A DNA stretch of 64,000 nt from Rhodospirillales bacterium (GCA_016699855.1 CP064988.1:2508501-2572500), one strand, 5' to 3'. Shown: positions 1 to 12,343, numbered from the stretch's first letter. The notes: generated by a model from the sequence alone, not told the origin. Translations and numbers: made by a program.

Positions 1-3231
<3,231 letters not shown>

Positions 3232-3243
3232 TGGAGATCTGAG

Positions 3244-3621
3244 ATGAGATACGCACTGGCGTTCCTGGCGTTCGCCGCCCTCGGCGCCGCCGCGGCCTAC
3301 GCGCAGCATTCGCACTCGCATGCCACGAAGGGCCCCAACGGCGGGCGCATGCAGGACGTCGCCGGCGTGCACGCCGAGCTGCTGACGGCCGGCGGCTCGA
3401 TCACCGTGAACATCTTCGACGAAGCCAACAAGCCGCTCGACGCCAAGGGCTACACCGCCTCGGCGCTGATCGTGGCAGGCGCCAACCGCGAGACGGTCAC
3501 GCTGACGCCCGCCGGCGGCAACGCGCTCAAGGGCGAGGCCAAGGCGCCGATCCTCAACGGCGCCGCGATCACGCTGGTGCTGAAGACGGCGGCCGGCAAG
3601 TCCGGCCAGGTGAAGTTCTAG
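3244..3621 (+). CDS. Small periplasmic protein of the metal-efflux operon
   Basis: A 125-residue protein with a clear Sec signal peptide (hydrophobic to about residue 20, cleavage near AAYA-Q) followed by a short His-rich stretch, HSHSHA, and a beta-rich body without cysteines. The start lies 12 nt after the pump stop codon, with GGAG seven nucleotides upstream of ATG, so it is co-transcribed and probably translated with the pump. The histidines and location suggest a periplasmic metal-binding accessory. That role is inference; I do not recognise a named family. Confidence 0.75.
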   Translation: MRYALAFLAFAALGAAAAYAQHSHSHATKGPNGGRMQDVAGVHAELLTAGGSITVNIFDEANKPLDAKGYTASALIVAGANRETVTLTPAGGNALKGEAKAPILNGAAITLVLKTAAGKSGQVKF

Positions 3622-3690
3622 GCCTGCCGCGAAGGCTCGAAGGTCGCGAACCGCCGGGCGCGGAGGTACGGACTGCGCGCCCTCACCGCC

Positions 3691-3709
3691 GGCGGAACTT
3701 CGTTCCGCC
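3691..3709. terminator. Hairpin downstream of the efflux operon
   Basis: Perfect 8-bp inverted repeat, GGCGGAAC and GTTCCGCC, separated by TTC, 70 nt after the stop codon of the small periplasmic gene. There is no U-tract, so it may be an RNA 3'-end stabiliser or weak terminator rather than a classical intrinsic terminator. Confidence 0.4.
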
Positions 3710-3712
3710 GTT

Positions 3713-3808
3713 CCTCTCCCCCGATGGGGGCGAGGAGGAAGAGGCTTGAGAGCGACGGAAGAAGGCGCGCCTCCGCGCTCATGTTCCTCTCCCCCCATCG
3801 GGGGACGG
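3713..3808. repeat. Two C-run/G-run palindromic repeat copies
   Basis: Two degenerate copies of a short palindrome of the form CCTCTCCCCC-GAT-GGGGG lie at about 3713-3735 and 3785-3803. Related palindromes occur at 12687-12860, 36403-36436 and 56490-56518. All are outside genes; three of the four sites lie between convergent genes. The 422-nt gap 3622-4043 contains only these repeats and the inverted repeat at 3887-3961; no gene is supported in it. Confidence 0.5.
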
Positions 3809-3886
3809 GCCGCGTGAGGGGGCGCCACGACGCCGCGCGTCGCTGGCTCGACCCCGCTCGCGACGCTGAAAGCGATAGCCCTCCCT

Positions 3887-3961
3887 GTCATTCCGAGCGC
3901 AGCGAGGAATCTTCAGGCAGCGCCGGAAGAGGGAAGGATTCCTCGCTGCGCTCGGAATGAC
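3887..3961. repeat. 25-bp perfect inverted repeat with 25-nt loop
   Basis: The arm at 3887-3911 starts GTCATTCCGAGCGCAGCGAG and is exactly complementary to the arm at 3937-3961; the spacer is 3912-3936. It lies between the 3' ends of the convergent efflux and GST genes. This sequence type recurs as an intergenic repeat in many unrelated bacterial genomes. In RNA it would form a very stable hairpin on either strand and could act as a bidirectional terminator. Confidence 0.75.
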
Positions 3962-4043
3962 GGTTGGGAAGGTCGTGCCTCGGGGATCGCGTGGCGGGGG
4001 CGGATCGACCGACGACCCCGTCCGCGCGACCTCGCCGCCCGCC

Positions 4044-4730
4044 TCAGGCGACCTTCGTCGCGAGGTGGGGGAACATCGCCAGCCGGGCGGCGTCGTCCAT
4101 CTCGGCCTTGAAGCTGTGCTTCTCCTTCAGCGCCAGCGCGCGCTGCGCCGCCGGACGGGCGTTGATCTCGTCGAGGTGGCGCTGGATGTTCGGCATGCCC
4201 TTCATCGCCTCGGGTCCGAGCACGAACGGCACCAGCCGCGACCAGCCCCACAGCGCCATGTCGACCACGGTGTAGGTGTCGCCCAGCATGTAGCGGCCCT
4301 TGCCCAGCCGCGCCTCGATGATGCCCCAGTGGCGCTTCGCCTCGAAGGTGTAGCGGTTGACGGCGTAGTCCTTGGGCTCGGGCGCGAAGTTGCGGAAATG
4401 CACGGCCTGGCCCGAGTAGGGGCCGATGCCGGAGGCCACGAACATCATCCAGCTCAGCAGCGCGCCGCGCTCGGCCGGCGACTTGCCCGGCAGGAACTTG
4501 CCGGTCTTCTCGGCGAGGTAGAGCAGGATGGCGTTGCTGTCGAACACCGTGGCGTCGCCGTCGACGATGGCCGGCACCTTGGCGTTGGGGTTGATGGCGA
4601 GGAACGCCGGCGCGTGCTGCTCGCCCTTGCGCGTGTCCACGGGCATCAGCGCGTAGGGCAGCTCCATCTCCTCGAGGCACAGCGCCACCTTGGTCGGGTT
4701 CGGCGCCAGATTGTAGTAGAACGTGATCAT
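4044..4730 (-). CDS. Glutathione S-transferase family protein
   Basis: Cytosolic two-domain GST of 228 residues. The N-terminal thioredoxin-like domain has the expected cis-Pro region (NAKVPAIVDGD, about residues 49-59) followed by the glutathione-contacting ES/DS pair (here DSNAILLYLAEK). The C-terminal domain is all-helical, with a conserved N-capping-type aspartate in the YTVVDMALWGW segment. It resembles the YfcG/Ure2p-like bacterial GST group. It is the last gene of the minus-strand group, 93 nt after the small membrane protein gene. Its substrate is unknown. Confidence 0.9.
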   Translation of the reverse strand: MITFYYNLAPNPTKVALCLEEMELPYALMPVDTRKGEQHAPAFLAINPNAKVPAIVDGDATVFDSNAILLYLAEKTGKFLPGKSPAERGALLSWMMFVASGIGPYSGQAVHFRNFAPEPKDYAVNRYTFEAKRHWGIIEARLGKGRYMLGDTYTVVDMALWGWSRLVPFVLGPEAMKGMPNIQRHLDEINARPAAQRALALKEKHSFKAEMDDAARLAMFPHLATKVA

Positions 4731-4823
4731 CGCGGTCCTCGCTGCGGATTCACCGGAAGCGGCGGATCGTAGAGGGTGCGCGGGGGCGGGGCAATCGGGC
4801 GCGGGCCCGCGCCGTCGCCCTGG

Positions 4824-5390
4824 TCAGCGCCCGGGGCCGCGGGCCGCGGCGGCCTCGAACTCGCCGACGAAGGCGACGACGATCATCGTCAGCAGCGCGA
4901 GCGGCAGGGCCAGCGCGGCCCCGTCGAACTGCGCGACGTTCCCGGCGATCACGACGGCGCCGAAGGCGTTGGCCAGGGTCTGCGGCAGCGCCGGCATCCG
5001 CAGGAGCCCGGCGATGAACGCGCGGCCCGCGCCGGCCGCGCGCGCCAGGGCGTCCGCGACCGGGCGCGCCGCCGCGCGGCAACGGCGGAGCGTCGGGGCC
5101 GCGACGACCGACACCGCCGCGGCTCCCGACGCCAGCGCATGGAGCAGCGCGAGGGCGACCACGCCGCCGACGATCTGGACCACGAACGCGCAGGTCGCGG
5201 CGACGTTGGACAGGCGGTCGCGCGCGCCCTTGGCGAAGCGCGGCGCGAGCGGCACCAACATGCCGGCGGCCGCGCCGATGGCCGCGCCGGTGAGGTCGCC
5301 GAGGCCGGCGCCGACCACCGTGGCGAGACCGGTCGTCAGGCCGAAGGCGAGCAGCGACCGGCGGATCGCCATCGTCCGTTGATCAGACAT
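4824..5390 (-). CDS. Small multi-pass membrane protein, unknown function
   Basis: About 188 residues, alanine- and glycine-rich, with four to five hydrophobic segments (near residues 15-45, 65-90, 130-150 and 155-180). ATG at 5390 is chosen over an upstream TTG at 5396 because GGAGG lies seven nucleotides before it. It follows the DJ-1/PfpI gene by 34 nt on the same strand. I do not recognise a family. It could be a glycine-zipper-type or transporter-like envelope protein, but nothing decides this. Confidence 0.6.
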   Translation of the reverse strand: MSDQRTMAIRRSLLAFGLTTGLATVVGAGLGDLTGAAIGAAAGMLVPLAPRFAKGARDRLSNVAATCAFVVQIVGGVVALALLHALASGAAAVSVVAAPTLRRCRAAARPVADALARAAGAGRAFIAGLLRMPALPQTLANAFGAVVIAGNVAQFDGAALALPLALLTMIVVAFVGEFEAAAARGPGR

Positions 5391-5424
5391 CTTCAATCCT
5401 CCATGGCTGGCGCCGCCACGCGGG

Positions 5425-6303
5425 CTATCGCGGACGCGGGCGCGCGAACGCCTCGCGGCCGGCGGCCTCGGCGGTGACGAGGAATTCCGCGAACATCTGC
5501 TCCATCATCGTCCTCACCGGCGCCGGCGCGCGGGCCGGCGTGCCGGCGTCGAACGGCGGCTCCGGCGCGTATTCGGCCAGCAGCTGGACGCCCTCGGCGT
5601 AGGCGCGGTCGCGCAGATCGCCGACCAGCGACAGGCCGAAGTCGAGCCCGGCCGTGACGCCGCCGCCTGTGATGCGGTTGCGGTCGCGCACGACCCGGCC
5701 GTCGGCGGGGATGGCGCCGAAGATCGGCAGCAACGATTTGGTGAGCCAGTGCGACGTGGCGCGGTAGCCGTCGAGCAGTCCGGCGGCGCCGAGCAGGAGC
5801 GAGCCGGTGCACACCGACGTCACGAACTTGGCGCGGCCGCCGCGGTCGGCGAGGAAGCGCAGCGTCGCCTCGTCGCGCATCGCCGCCAGCGTGCCGGTCG
5901 TGCCGCCGGGCGCGCACAGGATGTCGAGGTCGCGGGCGCAGGTCTCGAAGGTGGCGTCGGGCGTGAGGACCAGGCCGGTGTCGCTGCGCACCGGCGCCGC
6001 GTCGCGCGCGACGATCTGCACCGTCGCGCCCATCAGGTTGGTCAGCATGTAGTGCGGACCGACCATGTCGAGGGCGGTGAAGCCCGGATAGATCAGGAAC
6101 GCGATCCGCTCGGTTCCTCGCCAATGCGGCGGCGTCGCGTGCATGTCGTGCGCCGGCGGCGGCGCGGCGGCCGGTGCCGGGGCCGGCGGCGCCGACGGCT
6201 GTCCCAGCGCCGGCCCCACGCCGCCGCCCGCGATCACCGCGGCGACCGCGGCCAGCCCGGCCGCGGCCTCCCGCCTCGTCGTGTCCTCCACGCTCCCCTC
6301 CAT
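5425..6303 (-). CDS. DJ-1/PfpI (isonitrile hydratase-like) protein with export signal
   Basis: Class I glutamine-amidotransferase-like fold of 292 residues. A putative Tat-type leader (TTRREAAAGLAAVAAV) and a Pro/Ala linker to about residue 60 precede the domain. The IYPGFTALDMVGP segment and the nucleophile elbow VTSVCTGS (Cys165) match the isonitrile hydratase/transcriptional-regulator branch of the family; D79 is in the position of its catalytic aspartate. No AraC-type DNA-binding domain follows. Its ATG overlaps the stop codon of the upstream TonB-receptor gene by one base (TGATG), indicating translational coupling. A periplasmic location is inferred from the leader; the substrate is unknown. 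Confidence 0.85.
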   Translation of the reverse strand: MEGSVEDTTRREAAAGLAAVAAVIAGGGVGPALGQPSAPPAPAPAAAPPPAHDMHATPPHWRGTERIAFLIYPGFTALDMVGPHYMLTNLMGATVQIVARDAAPVRSDTGLVLTPDATFETCARDLDILCAPGGTTGTLAAMRDEATLRFLADRGGRAKFVTSVCTGSLLLGAAGLLDGYRATSHWLTKSLLPIFGAIPADGRVVRDRNRITGGGVTAGLDFGLSLVGDLRDRAYAEGVQLLAEYAPEPPFDAGTPARAPAPVRTMMEQMFAEFLVTAEAAGREAFARPRPR

Positions 6304-8441
6304 CAGTAGCGCGCCGCCAAGGTGGCGAACACGGTGAGTCCGTCCGCCGGCGCGACGCGGCCCGACAGGTACGGGTATGGAACGTAGTAGCGCTTGTCGA
6401 AGAGGTTCTTGCCGACGAGCGAGACGTTCCAGTTCTCGTACTGGTACGACACCTTGGCGTCGAACACCGCGTAGCCCGGCGTGCGCCACGGCCCGCCGAG
6501 CTCGACCGGCTGGCTCGACGCCGCGTAGAGCCCGCCGCCCAGCGCCAGGCCGGCGAAGCGGCCCTCGGTGAAGGTGTAGTTGACCCAGAGGCGCCCGGAG
6601 TCGCGCGGCACGCCGACCACGCGGGCCCCTTCGAGGGCCGGGTTCCCGTCGCGCGTCACCCGCGAGTTCACGTGGGCGTAGCTCGCCAGGACCGCCCAGT
6701 TCGGGTCCGGCTGCCAGACCAGGTCCGCCTCGAAGCCGCGCGAGCGCTGCTCGCCGGTCTGCACCTGCACGAAGCCGACAGTGGTCGGCACGTTGGTGCG
6801 CTTCAGGTCGAACACCGCCAGCGTCCCGGACAGTCCGAAACCGAAATGCAGCTTCACCCCCGCCTCGTACTGGGTCGACGATTCGGGCTTCGGCGCCGTC
6901 GGTCCGTTGAAGAACGGGACCGCCTTCAGCCCCTCGGTGTAGCTGGCGAACGCCGTGAACCCGGGCAGGATCTCGAACGCCGCCCCGATCTTGGGCAGAG
7001 GCTTCACCTCGCGGGTGTGGAACGACGCGCCGGTCGTCAGCTCGCTGGACTTGATGTCCACGCGGCCGACCCGCAGCGCGGCGAGGAGGTGGAGGCGCTC
7101 CCAGATCGACGACTGGATCTGGGCCGTCACCCCCGATTGCCGGTAGACGTTGTCGATGTTCGAGAAGGTGGTGAACGGCCCCGACGGCGGGCTGTTGTAG
7201 GGCGGGAACACGGGCGCGGTGAAATCGACGAAGCCGACCAGCTCGGCGTTGAGGATTCCCTTGTCGGAGACGTGGTTGTGGTCGACGCCGAGCAGGAAGC
7301 GGTTGCGCGTCGGTCCGGCGTCGAACTTCGCTACCACGTTGGTGTTGATCGAGAACTCGGTGTTGTCCTCCCCGAGGTAGCCGTTGAACAGCCCGAACGT
7401 CGACGGCGGGATGTCCGGCCGGTTGCCGAGGATCAGCTGCGACGGCTCGCGGAACCGCGACGTCGAGACGCGCGCCGTGGTGAACGTCGACCAGACGTCG
7501 TTGAAGGCGTGGTCGAACCGCGCCGTGACGCCGACGTTCTCGGAGATCGAGTCGGGCAGGCCCTTGTCGCCGGGGAACAGGTCGCGGCGGATCGAGAAGG
7601 CCGAGCGGTCCAGCGTGCCGACGGCCGGGAGGCCGGCGTAGTCCTTCTGGTCCCGGCGCGAGAACTGCCCCTGGATCGTGAGCGAGGTCCCCTCCTTGTT
7701 GGTGAACGTCAGCGTCGGATTGATCGCGACGCTCCGGCGGCGCACGACGTCGACCACCGACCCGGTGGACTCGTACTGGCCCGTGAAGCGCAACAGCACC
7801 GTGCCCTCGGCGTTGAGGGGCTGGTTGATGTCGACGTACGGGCTCCACAGCCCGTAGCCGCCGACGCGGAAGCCGAACTCGGCGAACCGCTTGTCCGTCG
7901 GCAGCTTCGAGACGACGTTGACGATGCCGCCCACCGGGCTCGCGCCGCCCTGGTAGAGGATGCTCGACGGGCCCTTGAGGACCTCGAGCCGCTCCACGTT
8001 CACCGTCAGGTCGCGGGCGCCGATGTCGTAGTAGTTGGGCAGCCCGTCGACGAAGCGCTCGGCGCGCTGGCCGCGGACGGTGGGCGTGAGCTGGCCGGCG
8101 AAGAGCGGGTCGAGCGGAAACACGCCCGACACGTTGCGCATCGCCTCGCTCTGCGTCACCGCGCCCTGGTCGTCGATCACCTTCCGCGGGATGACGATCA
8201 CGGCCTGCGGCACGCGCTCGACCGGCGTCTCGGTCTTGGTGGCCGAGCGCGTGGTCAGCGCGCGGTAGCCGCGGACGGGCCCCGCCGTCGTCTCGTCGAC
8301 GCCGGTCGGGGCGGTGACCTCGACGGGAGGGGTCGTGACGGCCGGGCCGCCGGGCTGCTGGGCGGCGGCGCCGAGGGCGGCCGCCTGGACGAGTCCGATG
8401 GCGAGGATCGACGCGGCGCGGGAGCTGAGAGGGGCGGCCAT
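6303..8441 (-). CDS. TonB-dependent siderophore receptor (FhuA/FpvA-like)
   Basis: Outer-membrane active transporter of 712 residues. A signal peptide ends near AAAQ-QP, followed by the typical siderophore-receptor lead-in (GYRALTTRSATKTETPVERV), a plug domain (VPQAVIVIP to about residue 190), and a long 22-strand barrel ending in an aromatic residue (AARY). The start ATG at 8441 lies two bases after the stop codon of the other receptor gene (TAGCCATG), so the two are one transcription unit. The ligand is probably a ferric siderophore by family, though the neighbouring DUF2946 gene leaves copper-type ligands open. Confidence 0.93.
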   Translation of the reverse strand: MAAPLSSRAASILAIGLVQAAALGAAAQQPGGPAVTTPPVEVTAPTGVDETTAGPVRGYRALTTRSATKTETPVERVPQAVIVIPRKVIDDQGAVTQSEAMRNVSGVFPLDPLFAGQLTPTVRGQRAERFVDGLPNYYDIGARDLTVNVERLEVLKGPSSILYQGGASPVGGIVNVVSKLPTDKRFAEFGFRVGGYGLWSPYVDINQPLNAEGTVLLRFTGQYESTGSVVDVVRRRSVAINPTLTFTNKEGTSLTIQGQFSRRDQKDYAGLPAVGTLDRSAFSIRRDLFPGDKGLPDSISENVGVTARFDHAFNDVWSTFTTARVSTSRFREPSQLILGNRPDIPPSTFGLFNGYLGEDNTEFSINTNVVAKFDAGPTRNRFLLGVDHNHVSDKGILNAELVGFVDFTAPVFPPYNSPPSGPFTTFSNIDNVYRQSGVTAQIQSSIWERLHLLAALRVGRVDIKSSELTTGASFHTREVKPLPKIGAAFEILPGFTAFASYTEGLKAVPFFNGPTAPKPESSTQYEAGVKLHFGFGLSGTLAVFDLKRTNVPTTVGFVQVQTGEQRSRGFEADLVWQPDPNWAVLASYAHVNSRVTRDGNPALEGARVVGVPRDSGRLWVNYTFTEGRFAGLALGGGLYAASSQPVELGGPWRTPGYAVFDAKVSYQYENWNVSLVGKNLFDKRYYVPYPYLSGRVAPADGLTVFATLAARY

Positions 8442-8443
8442 GG

Positions 8444-10525
8444 CTACCACCTCACCTTGAGGCCGGCGTAGACGGCGCGGCCGTCGCCGGGATTGAACAG
8501 GTTCGGCGTCGCGACCGGATCGTAGACGTCGACGATACTGGCGCTGGAGATGTAGTGCCGGTTGGCGAGGTTCCGGGCCTCGACGAAGGCCGTGAACCGG
8601 CCGCCGTCGTCGTAGCCGGCGCGGAGGCCGAACAGGACGTAGGACGCCGATTTGAACGTGTTGGCGTTGTCGACGTAGTAGGCCTGTGGCGCCCACTCGA
8701 TGTTGGGGCCGACGAAGAAGCCGGAGGGGTGCTTGTACAGCAGCTCGGCCCGCAGGTAGTGGCGCGGCACGCCGGGGATCTGGTTGCCGCCGTAGGTCGG
8801 ATCGTTCCGGAAGTGGAAATCGCTGAACGTGTAGGCGAGGTTCAGCCACAGGCGGTCGGGATTCGGACCCTGGACGAACAACGACTTGAGCACCGACGCG
8901 CCGCCGCCGATCTCCGCGCCCTGGTGGATGGTGCGCGGCGCGTTGCGGACGTCGCACATGCCCATCACGAAGGCCAGGCACTGCAGCTCGTTCGAGATCC
9001 ACGAGCGGTAGAGCGCGACGTCCCAGGTGTAGTCGGCGCGGCTGCCGCGGGTGCCGATCTCGACGGTGGTGGCGCGCTGCGCCTTGACGGTGCCGAACCC
9101 GACGGTGGCGCCCTCGCCGAAGCTGGGCACCTCGGCGCTGCGCGACACGTTGAGGAACGCCTGCCACTCCTTGTCGACGTTCCACAGCAGGCCGCCCTTG
9201 GGCGAGAACGGCGCGTAGCTGCCGCGCGCTCGGGGCGCCGGCGCGAGGCCCTCGTAGCCGACCTCCTTGCGGATCGCGTAGAGCTGCTGCGCGCCGAGCA
9301 CGAGCGCGATGTCGGGCAGGACGTACAGCGAGTTCTCGGCGTAGAAGGTGTAGTTCTCGGCGTCCTGGCGGCCGCGGTTGAGCAACGGGCCCTTCACCGC
9401 GCCGGGGAAGTTCAGGTAGGTCTTCACGTCGACGCGGCCGTTGTGGACGTTGGCCCCGGCGACGAAGCGGTTCTCCATGCCGCCGATCCGCCGCTCGTCG
9501 ACGACGCGCGCGAAGGCGCCGTAGTCGTCGTAGCGCCAGTCCAGCCACACCGGGATCGGGTGCTGGAGATGGCGGTTGACGTAGAAGGCGCCGAACTCGA
9601 CCGTGGTGCCGTCGAACCGCATCGTCGTCTTGTTCGCGACGCGGATCGAGTCGACGTTGCGCTGCCAGTCGAGCAGCGTGTTCGCCGGATTCGGCGCCCG
9701 CGGCTGGTGCAACGCCGAGCCCTTGTCGACCTCGCCGGGGATGCGCTGCCGGATGTAGTTGGCGTTGAGGTAGAAACGGGTCTCGATATCGTCGGTGATC
9801 CGGAAGCCGAGGTTGGCGTTGCCGCGCGCCGACTTGCCCTCGCTGTGCTTGCGGTAGCCGTCGCTCTCCTGCCACGTGCCCGCGACGAACAGGTCGACGG
9901 GGCCCGAGACGGCGCCGCTCGACGCCTGGAGCTGGTAGGTGCCGAAGCTTCCGAACGTGATCCCGCCCTGGGTCGGCGCGTCGCGTCCGCTGGGGGTCAC
10001 GAAGTTGATGGCGCCGCCCAGCGCGTTGGCGCCGAAGCGCAGCGCGTTGGCGCCCTTGAACACCTCGACGTAGCGGTAGGCGCCGGGGGCGATCTCCTGG
10101 AAGTCGCCGTAGCCGTCGGCTGTGTTGATCGGGATGCCGTCCATGTAGAGCTGGACGCCGCGCAGGTGGAAGTTGCGCGACAGGCCCGAGCCGCGGATCG
10201 ACAGCCGGCTGTCCTCGCCCCATTTCGGCTGCACGAAGACGCCGGGCACGTAGTCGAGGATGTCCTTCGGCGTGGTCGCCTTGCGGGTGCGCAGGACGCT
10301 GTCGGGGACGACCTCGACCGCGCCGGGCGTCTTGCGGATCTCCGTCGTCGCCTCGGTCGTGGTGGGGACGGTCAGACTCCGGTTGGGATCGACGGCGGGC
10401 GCCGAGACCTCGACCGGCGGGACCGGCACGGGCGCGCTCTGCTGCGCGCCGGCGGGGAGGATCGCCATGGCGGCGACGAACGGAACGGCCGCGCGGAACG
10501 CGCGCCGTTGAAATACGGCGGACAT
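8444..10525 (-). CDS. TonB-dependent receptor (second copy, different subgroup)
   Basis: Outer-membrane receptor of 693 residues with signal peptide (cleavage near PAGA-QQ), plug domain (about residues 65-190, including DILDYVPGVFVQ, LSIRGSG and GAINFVTPSGR) and barrel ending in LKVRW, an aromatic C-terminus as required for outer-membrane insertion. It shares only the general plan with the receptor downstream. GAGG precedes the ATG. It starts 41 nt after the DUF2946-like gene, forming a DUF2946-receptor-receptor-DJ-1 run. The substrate is not deducible by eye. Confidence 0.92.
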   Translation of the reverse strand: MSAVFQRRAFRAAVPFVAAMAILPAGAQQSAPVPVPPVEVSAPAVDPNRSLTVPTTTEATTEIRKTPGAVEVVPDSVLRTRKATTPKDILDYVPGVFVQPKWGEDSRLSIRGSGLSRNFHLRGVQLYMDGIPINTADGYGDFQEIAPGAYRYVEVFKGANALRFGANALGGAINFVTPSGRDAPTQGGITFGSFGTYQLQASSGAVSGPVDLFVAGTWQESDGYRKHSEGKSARGNANLGFRITDDIETRFYLNANYIRQRIPGEVDKGSALHQPRAPNPANTLLDWQRNVDSIRVANKTTMRFDGTTVEFGAFYVNRHLQHPIPVWLDWRYDDYGAFARVVDERRIGGMENRFVAGANVHNGRVDVKTYLNFPGAVKGPLLNRGRQDAENYTFYAENSLYVLPDIALVLGAQQLYAIRKEVGYEGLAPAPRARGSYAPFSPKGGLLWNVDKEWQAFLNVSRSAEVPSFGEGATVGFGTVKAQRATTVEIGTRGSRADYTWDVALYRSWISNELQCLAFVMGMCDVRNAPRTIHQGAEIGGGASVLKSLFVQGPNPDRLWLNLAYTFSDFHFRNDPTYGGNQIPGVPRHYLRAELLYKHPSGFFVGPNIEWAPQAYYVDNANTFKSASYVLFGLRAGYDDGGRFTAFVEARNLANRHYISSASIVDVYDPVATPNLFNPGDGRAVYAGLKVRW

Positions 10526-10566
10526 GAAGGGCCTCGTGCGTGGAACGGTCTGGAATCAGGACGGAT

Positions 10567-10974
10567 TCAGACCGCGCGCGGAGGACCTCTGGGTTGTTGG
10601 GGGGCGCTCGCCGGCGACCGCGCCGGACGAGGGTCGCGCGTCGCGGGGACCGCCGGAGCGGCGGCCGGGTAGGACGGCGCGACGGTCGCGGCGGTGGCGG
10701 GCGCGGGAACGGCCGCCGCCACGGCGCAATGGCCGCCGGGGAGGCAGCAATCGTGCCGGCTCGCGTGTCCTGGCGCCGCGGGCCGCGGATCGCCGCGTTC
10801 ATCGGTGCCGCCGGGAGCGACGCAGAGGACCCCCGAGGCGAGGCCGAGCGCGCCGTCGGCGACGGCCCGAGCGCTCGCCAACGGCGACAGCAACCCTTGG
10901 AGGATCAGGGCGCAGACGAGCGCGATCGCGACCAACGCGCGACGGACCCGTGCCGATTCCCTGGCTCCCCCCAT
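10567..10974 (-). CDS. DUF2946-like small exported Cys/His protein
   Basis: A 135-residue protein with an N-terminal hydrophobic helix (about residues 12-35), then LCVAPGG, HDCCLPGGHCA (a CC-x4-C cluster with flanking His) and a Pro/Ala-rich tail. The hydrophobic helix plus paired cysteines and histidines is the pattern of DUF2946 proteins, which are often encoded beside copper-handling genes or TonB receptors. Here it is first in the receptor operon. A second protein of the same plan lies at 29523-29954 beside a copper chaperone. Metal binding is inference. Confidence 0.65.
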   Translation of the reverse strand: MGGARESARVRRALVAIALVCALILQGLLSPLASARAVADGALGLASGVLCVAPGGTDERGDPRPAAPGHASRHDCCLPGGHCAVAAAVPAPATAATVAPSYPAAAPAVPATRDPRPARSPASAPQQPRGPPRAV

Positions 10975-11045
10975 GCGGCACCGTTACCGCGCGCGCGCCC
11001 CCGCGGTCAACCGCGGCGGTCGACCGCGGCGCCCGCGCGGCCCGC

Positions 11046-11705
11046 TCAGACGACGCCCTTGCGCACGTAGTCGCGGATGTACTCGTAGCGGCCGCTGCCG
11101 CCGGCGCTCTTCTCCGTCGCGCTCTCGCGGTCGATCCAGAACCAGTCCTCGACCAGCGACGCCTGCTGCTCGGGGTTCATGCCCTTCCACGAATCGCCGA
11201 TGGTGTATTTGTACGCCGCCGACGTCGTGCCGCCCGACAGCGCGCCGCGGCACTGGCTGATCACCGAACTCCACACGTAGGTCAGCGCCAGCACCGAGTT
11301 CTTGCCCTGCCAGACATGCCCGGTCTCGTGCACCAGCAGCGCCTGGGCGTCCTTGTGCTGGTTGGCGCGGTCCGTCGCCGTGAGGTCGGCGTAGAAGGTC
11401 GGCCCGACGCTCATGATGTAGCCGAGGTTGGTGAAGCTCAGCAGCGTGCCGATGCCCGCGCCCGCGACCGCGGCGACGGCGGTGAGCAGCGGATTCTTCG
11501 TGACGGCGGCGAAGAACGCGGCCGGCGCCGCCGCGGTCAGCAGGCTGGTCGGGATCGTGAACGGCCGGCCGTCGGCGCCGGCGCCGTTGGTGATGAACAC
11601 GCGCTGGCGCATCGGCAGCCTGGCCGAGGTGTAGACGCGCTCGACGATCGCCCATTCGGCCGACGTGAGCAGCCGCACGCTGGTCGGTGGCGTGGCGTTC
11701 GCCAT
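11046..11705 (-). CDS. HExxH-containing protein (Vgr-related type)
   Basis: About 219 residues. The central segment ALLVHETGHVWQ contains the zinc-metallopeptidase-like HExxH motif (HETGH). The sequence before it (LTSAEWAIVERVYTSARLP) resembles alphaproteobacterial proteins annotated as Vgr-related, which share an HExxHVWQ core. A hydrophobic Ala-rich stretch, about residues 55-90, could be membrane-associated. No signal peptide is obvious. No type VI secretion genes are nearby, so the Vgr label should not be read as a function. Proteolytic activity is untested. Confidence 0.7.
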   Translation of the reverse strand: MANATPPTSVRLLTSAEWAIVERVYTSARLPMRQRVFITNGAGADGRPFTIPTSLLTAAAPAAFFAAVTKNPLLTAVAAVAGAGIGTLLSFTNLGYIMSVGPTFYADLTATDRANQHKDAQALLVHETGHVWQGKNSVLALTYVWSSVISQCRGALSGGTTSAAYKYTIGDSWKGMNPEQQASLVEDWFWIDRESATEKSAGGSGRYEYIRDYVRKGVV

Positions 11706-11869
11706 GGATTGCCTCCCGGAATGCCGCGGAGCGCGAAGCCTAAATCCGGGCGCCGGCGCGGGCAACGACGGACGCGCGTCGGGTCACGACGCACCCCGGG
11801 GACCTGATCATTGCGCGTCCAGCGCACCGGCGGCATGCTGGCCGCATCGATGATGGAGGCATCGGCCGC

Positions 11870-12343
11870 ATGAACGGTGACGCGACGCGGAGCACCGGAC
11901 CCGCCGCCCCGCCGCGGCGGCCCATCCTCCTCGTCCTCATCTTCGCGCTCGCCGGTATCGGCTTCGCGGCGCTGGCATGGTCGCTCGCCGCCGACGCGAT
12001 GCGTCTCGCCGCGAAGGGCGTGCGCGTCGAGGCGCAGGTCGTGTCGATCGACGAGCATGGCCGGCGCGGCGCGGCCAGCTACACGCCGACGTTCCAGTTC
12101 CGGACCACCGATGGCCGGGTGGTGCGGGAACGGTCGAGCGAATCGGTCTCTTCCAAGGCGGAGATCGCCGGCGGGCGTCGCGTGGCGGTCGTCTACGATC
12201 CGGACAGGACGTCGAACGTCCGGCTCGCCTCGTCGGTCGACGCCGGCCCGGGCGTGCTGCCGTGGATCTTCGGCGGGTTCGCGATCGCGGCCTTCGCGCT
12301 CGCCGGGGTCGCGCTGTTCAAGCGGCCGGCGGCGCCACGCTGA
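11870..12343 (+). CDS. DUF3592-type membrane protein
   Basis: A 157-residue protein with an N-terminal transmembrane helix (about residues 22-45), a soluble beta-rich middle (GVRVEAQVVSIDEHG, then TPTFQFRTTDGR and VAVVYDPDRTSNVRL) and a C-terminal transmembrane helix (about 128-150). This is the DUF3592 layout: two helices bracketing a small extracytoplasmic domain. The family role is unknown. It is divergent from the HExxH gene; the 164 nt between them contain no recognised element. Confidence 0.8.
   Translation: MNGDATRSTGPAAPPRRPILLVLIFALAGIGFAALAWSLAADAMRLAAKGVRVEAQVVSIDEHGRRGAASYTPTFQFRTTDGRVVRERSSESVSSKAEIAGGRRVAVVYDPDRTSNVRLASSVDAGPGVLPWIFGGFAIAAFALAGVALFKRPAAPR

Noticed and set aside
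6174..10672. Long plus-strand frames opposite the TonB receptors
   Set aside because: Compositionally biased shadows; the receptors on the minus strand are unambiguous.
11046..11705. HExxH protein considered as a type VI secretion effector because relatives are called Vgr-related
   Set aside because: No VgrG, Hcp or PAAR features, nor any type VI genes, in the window.
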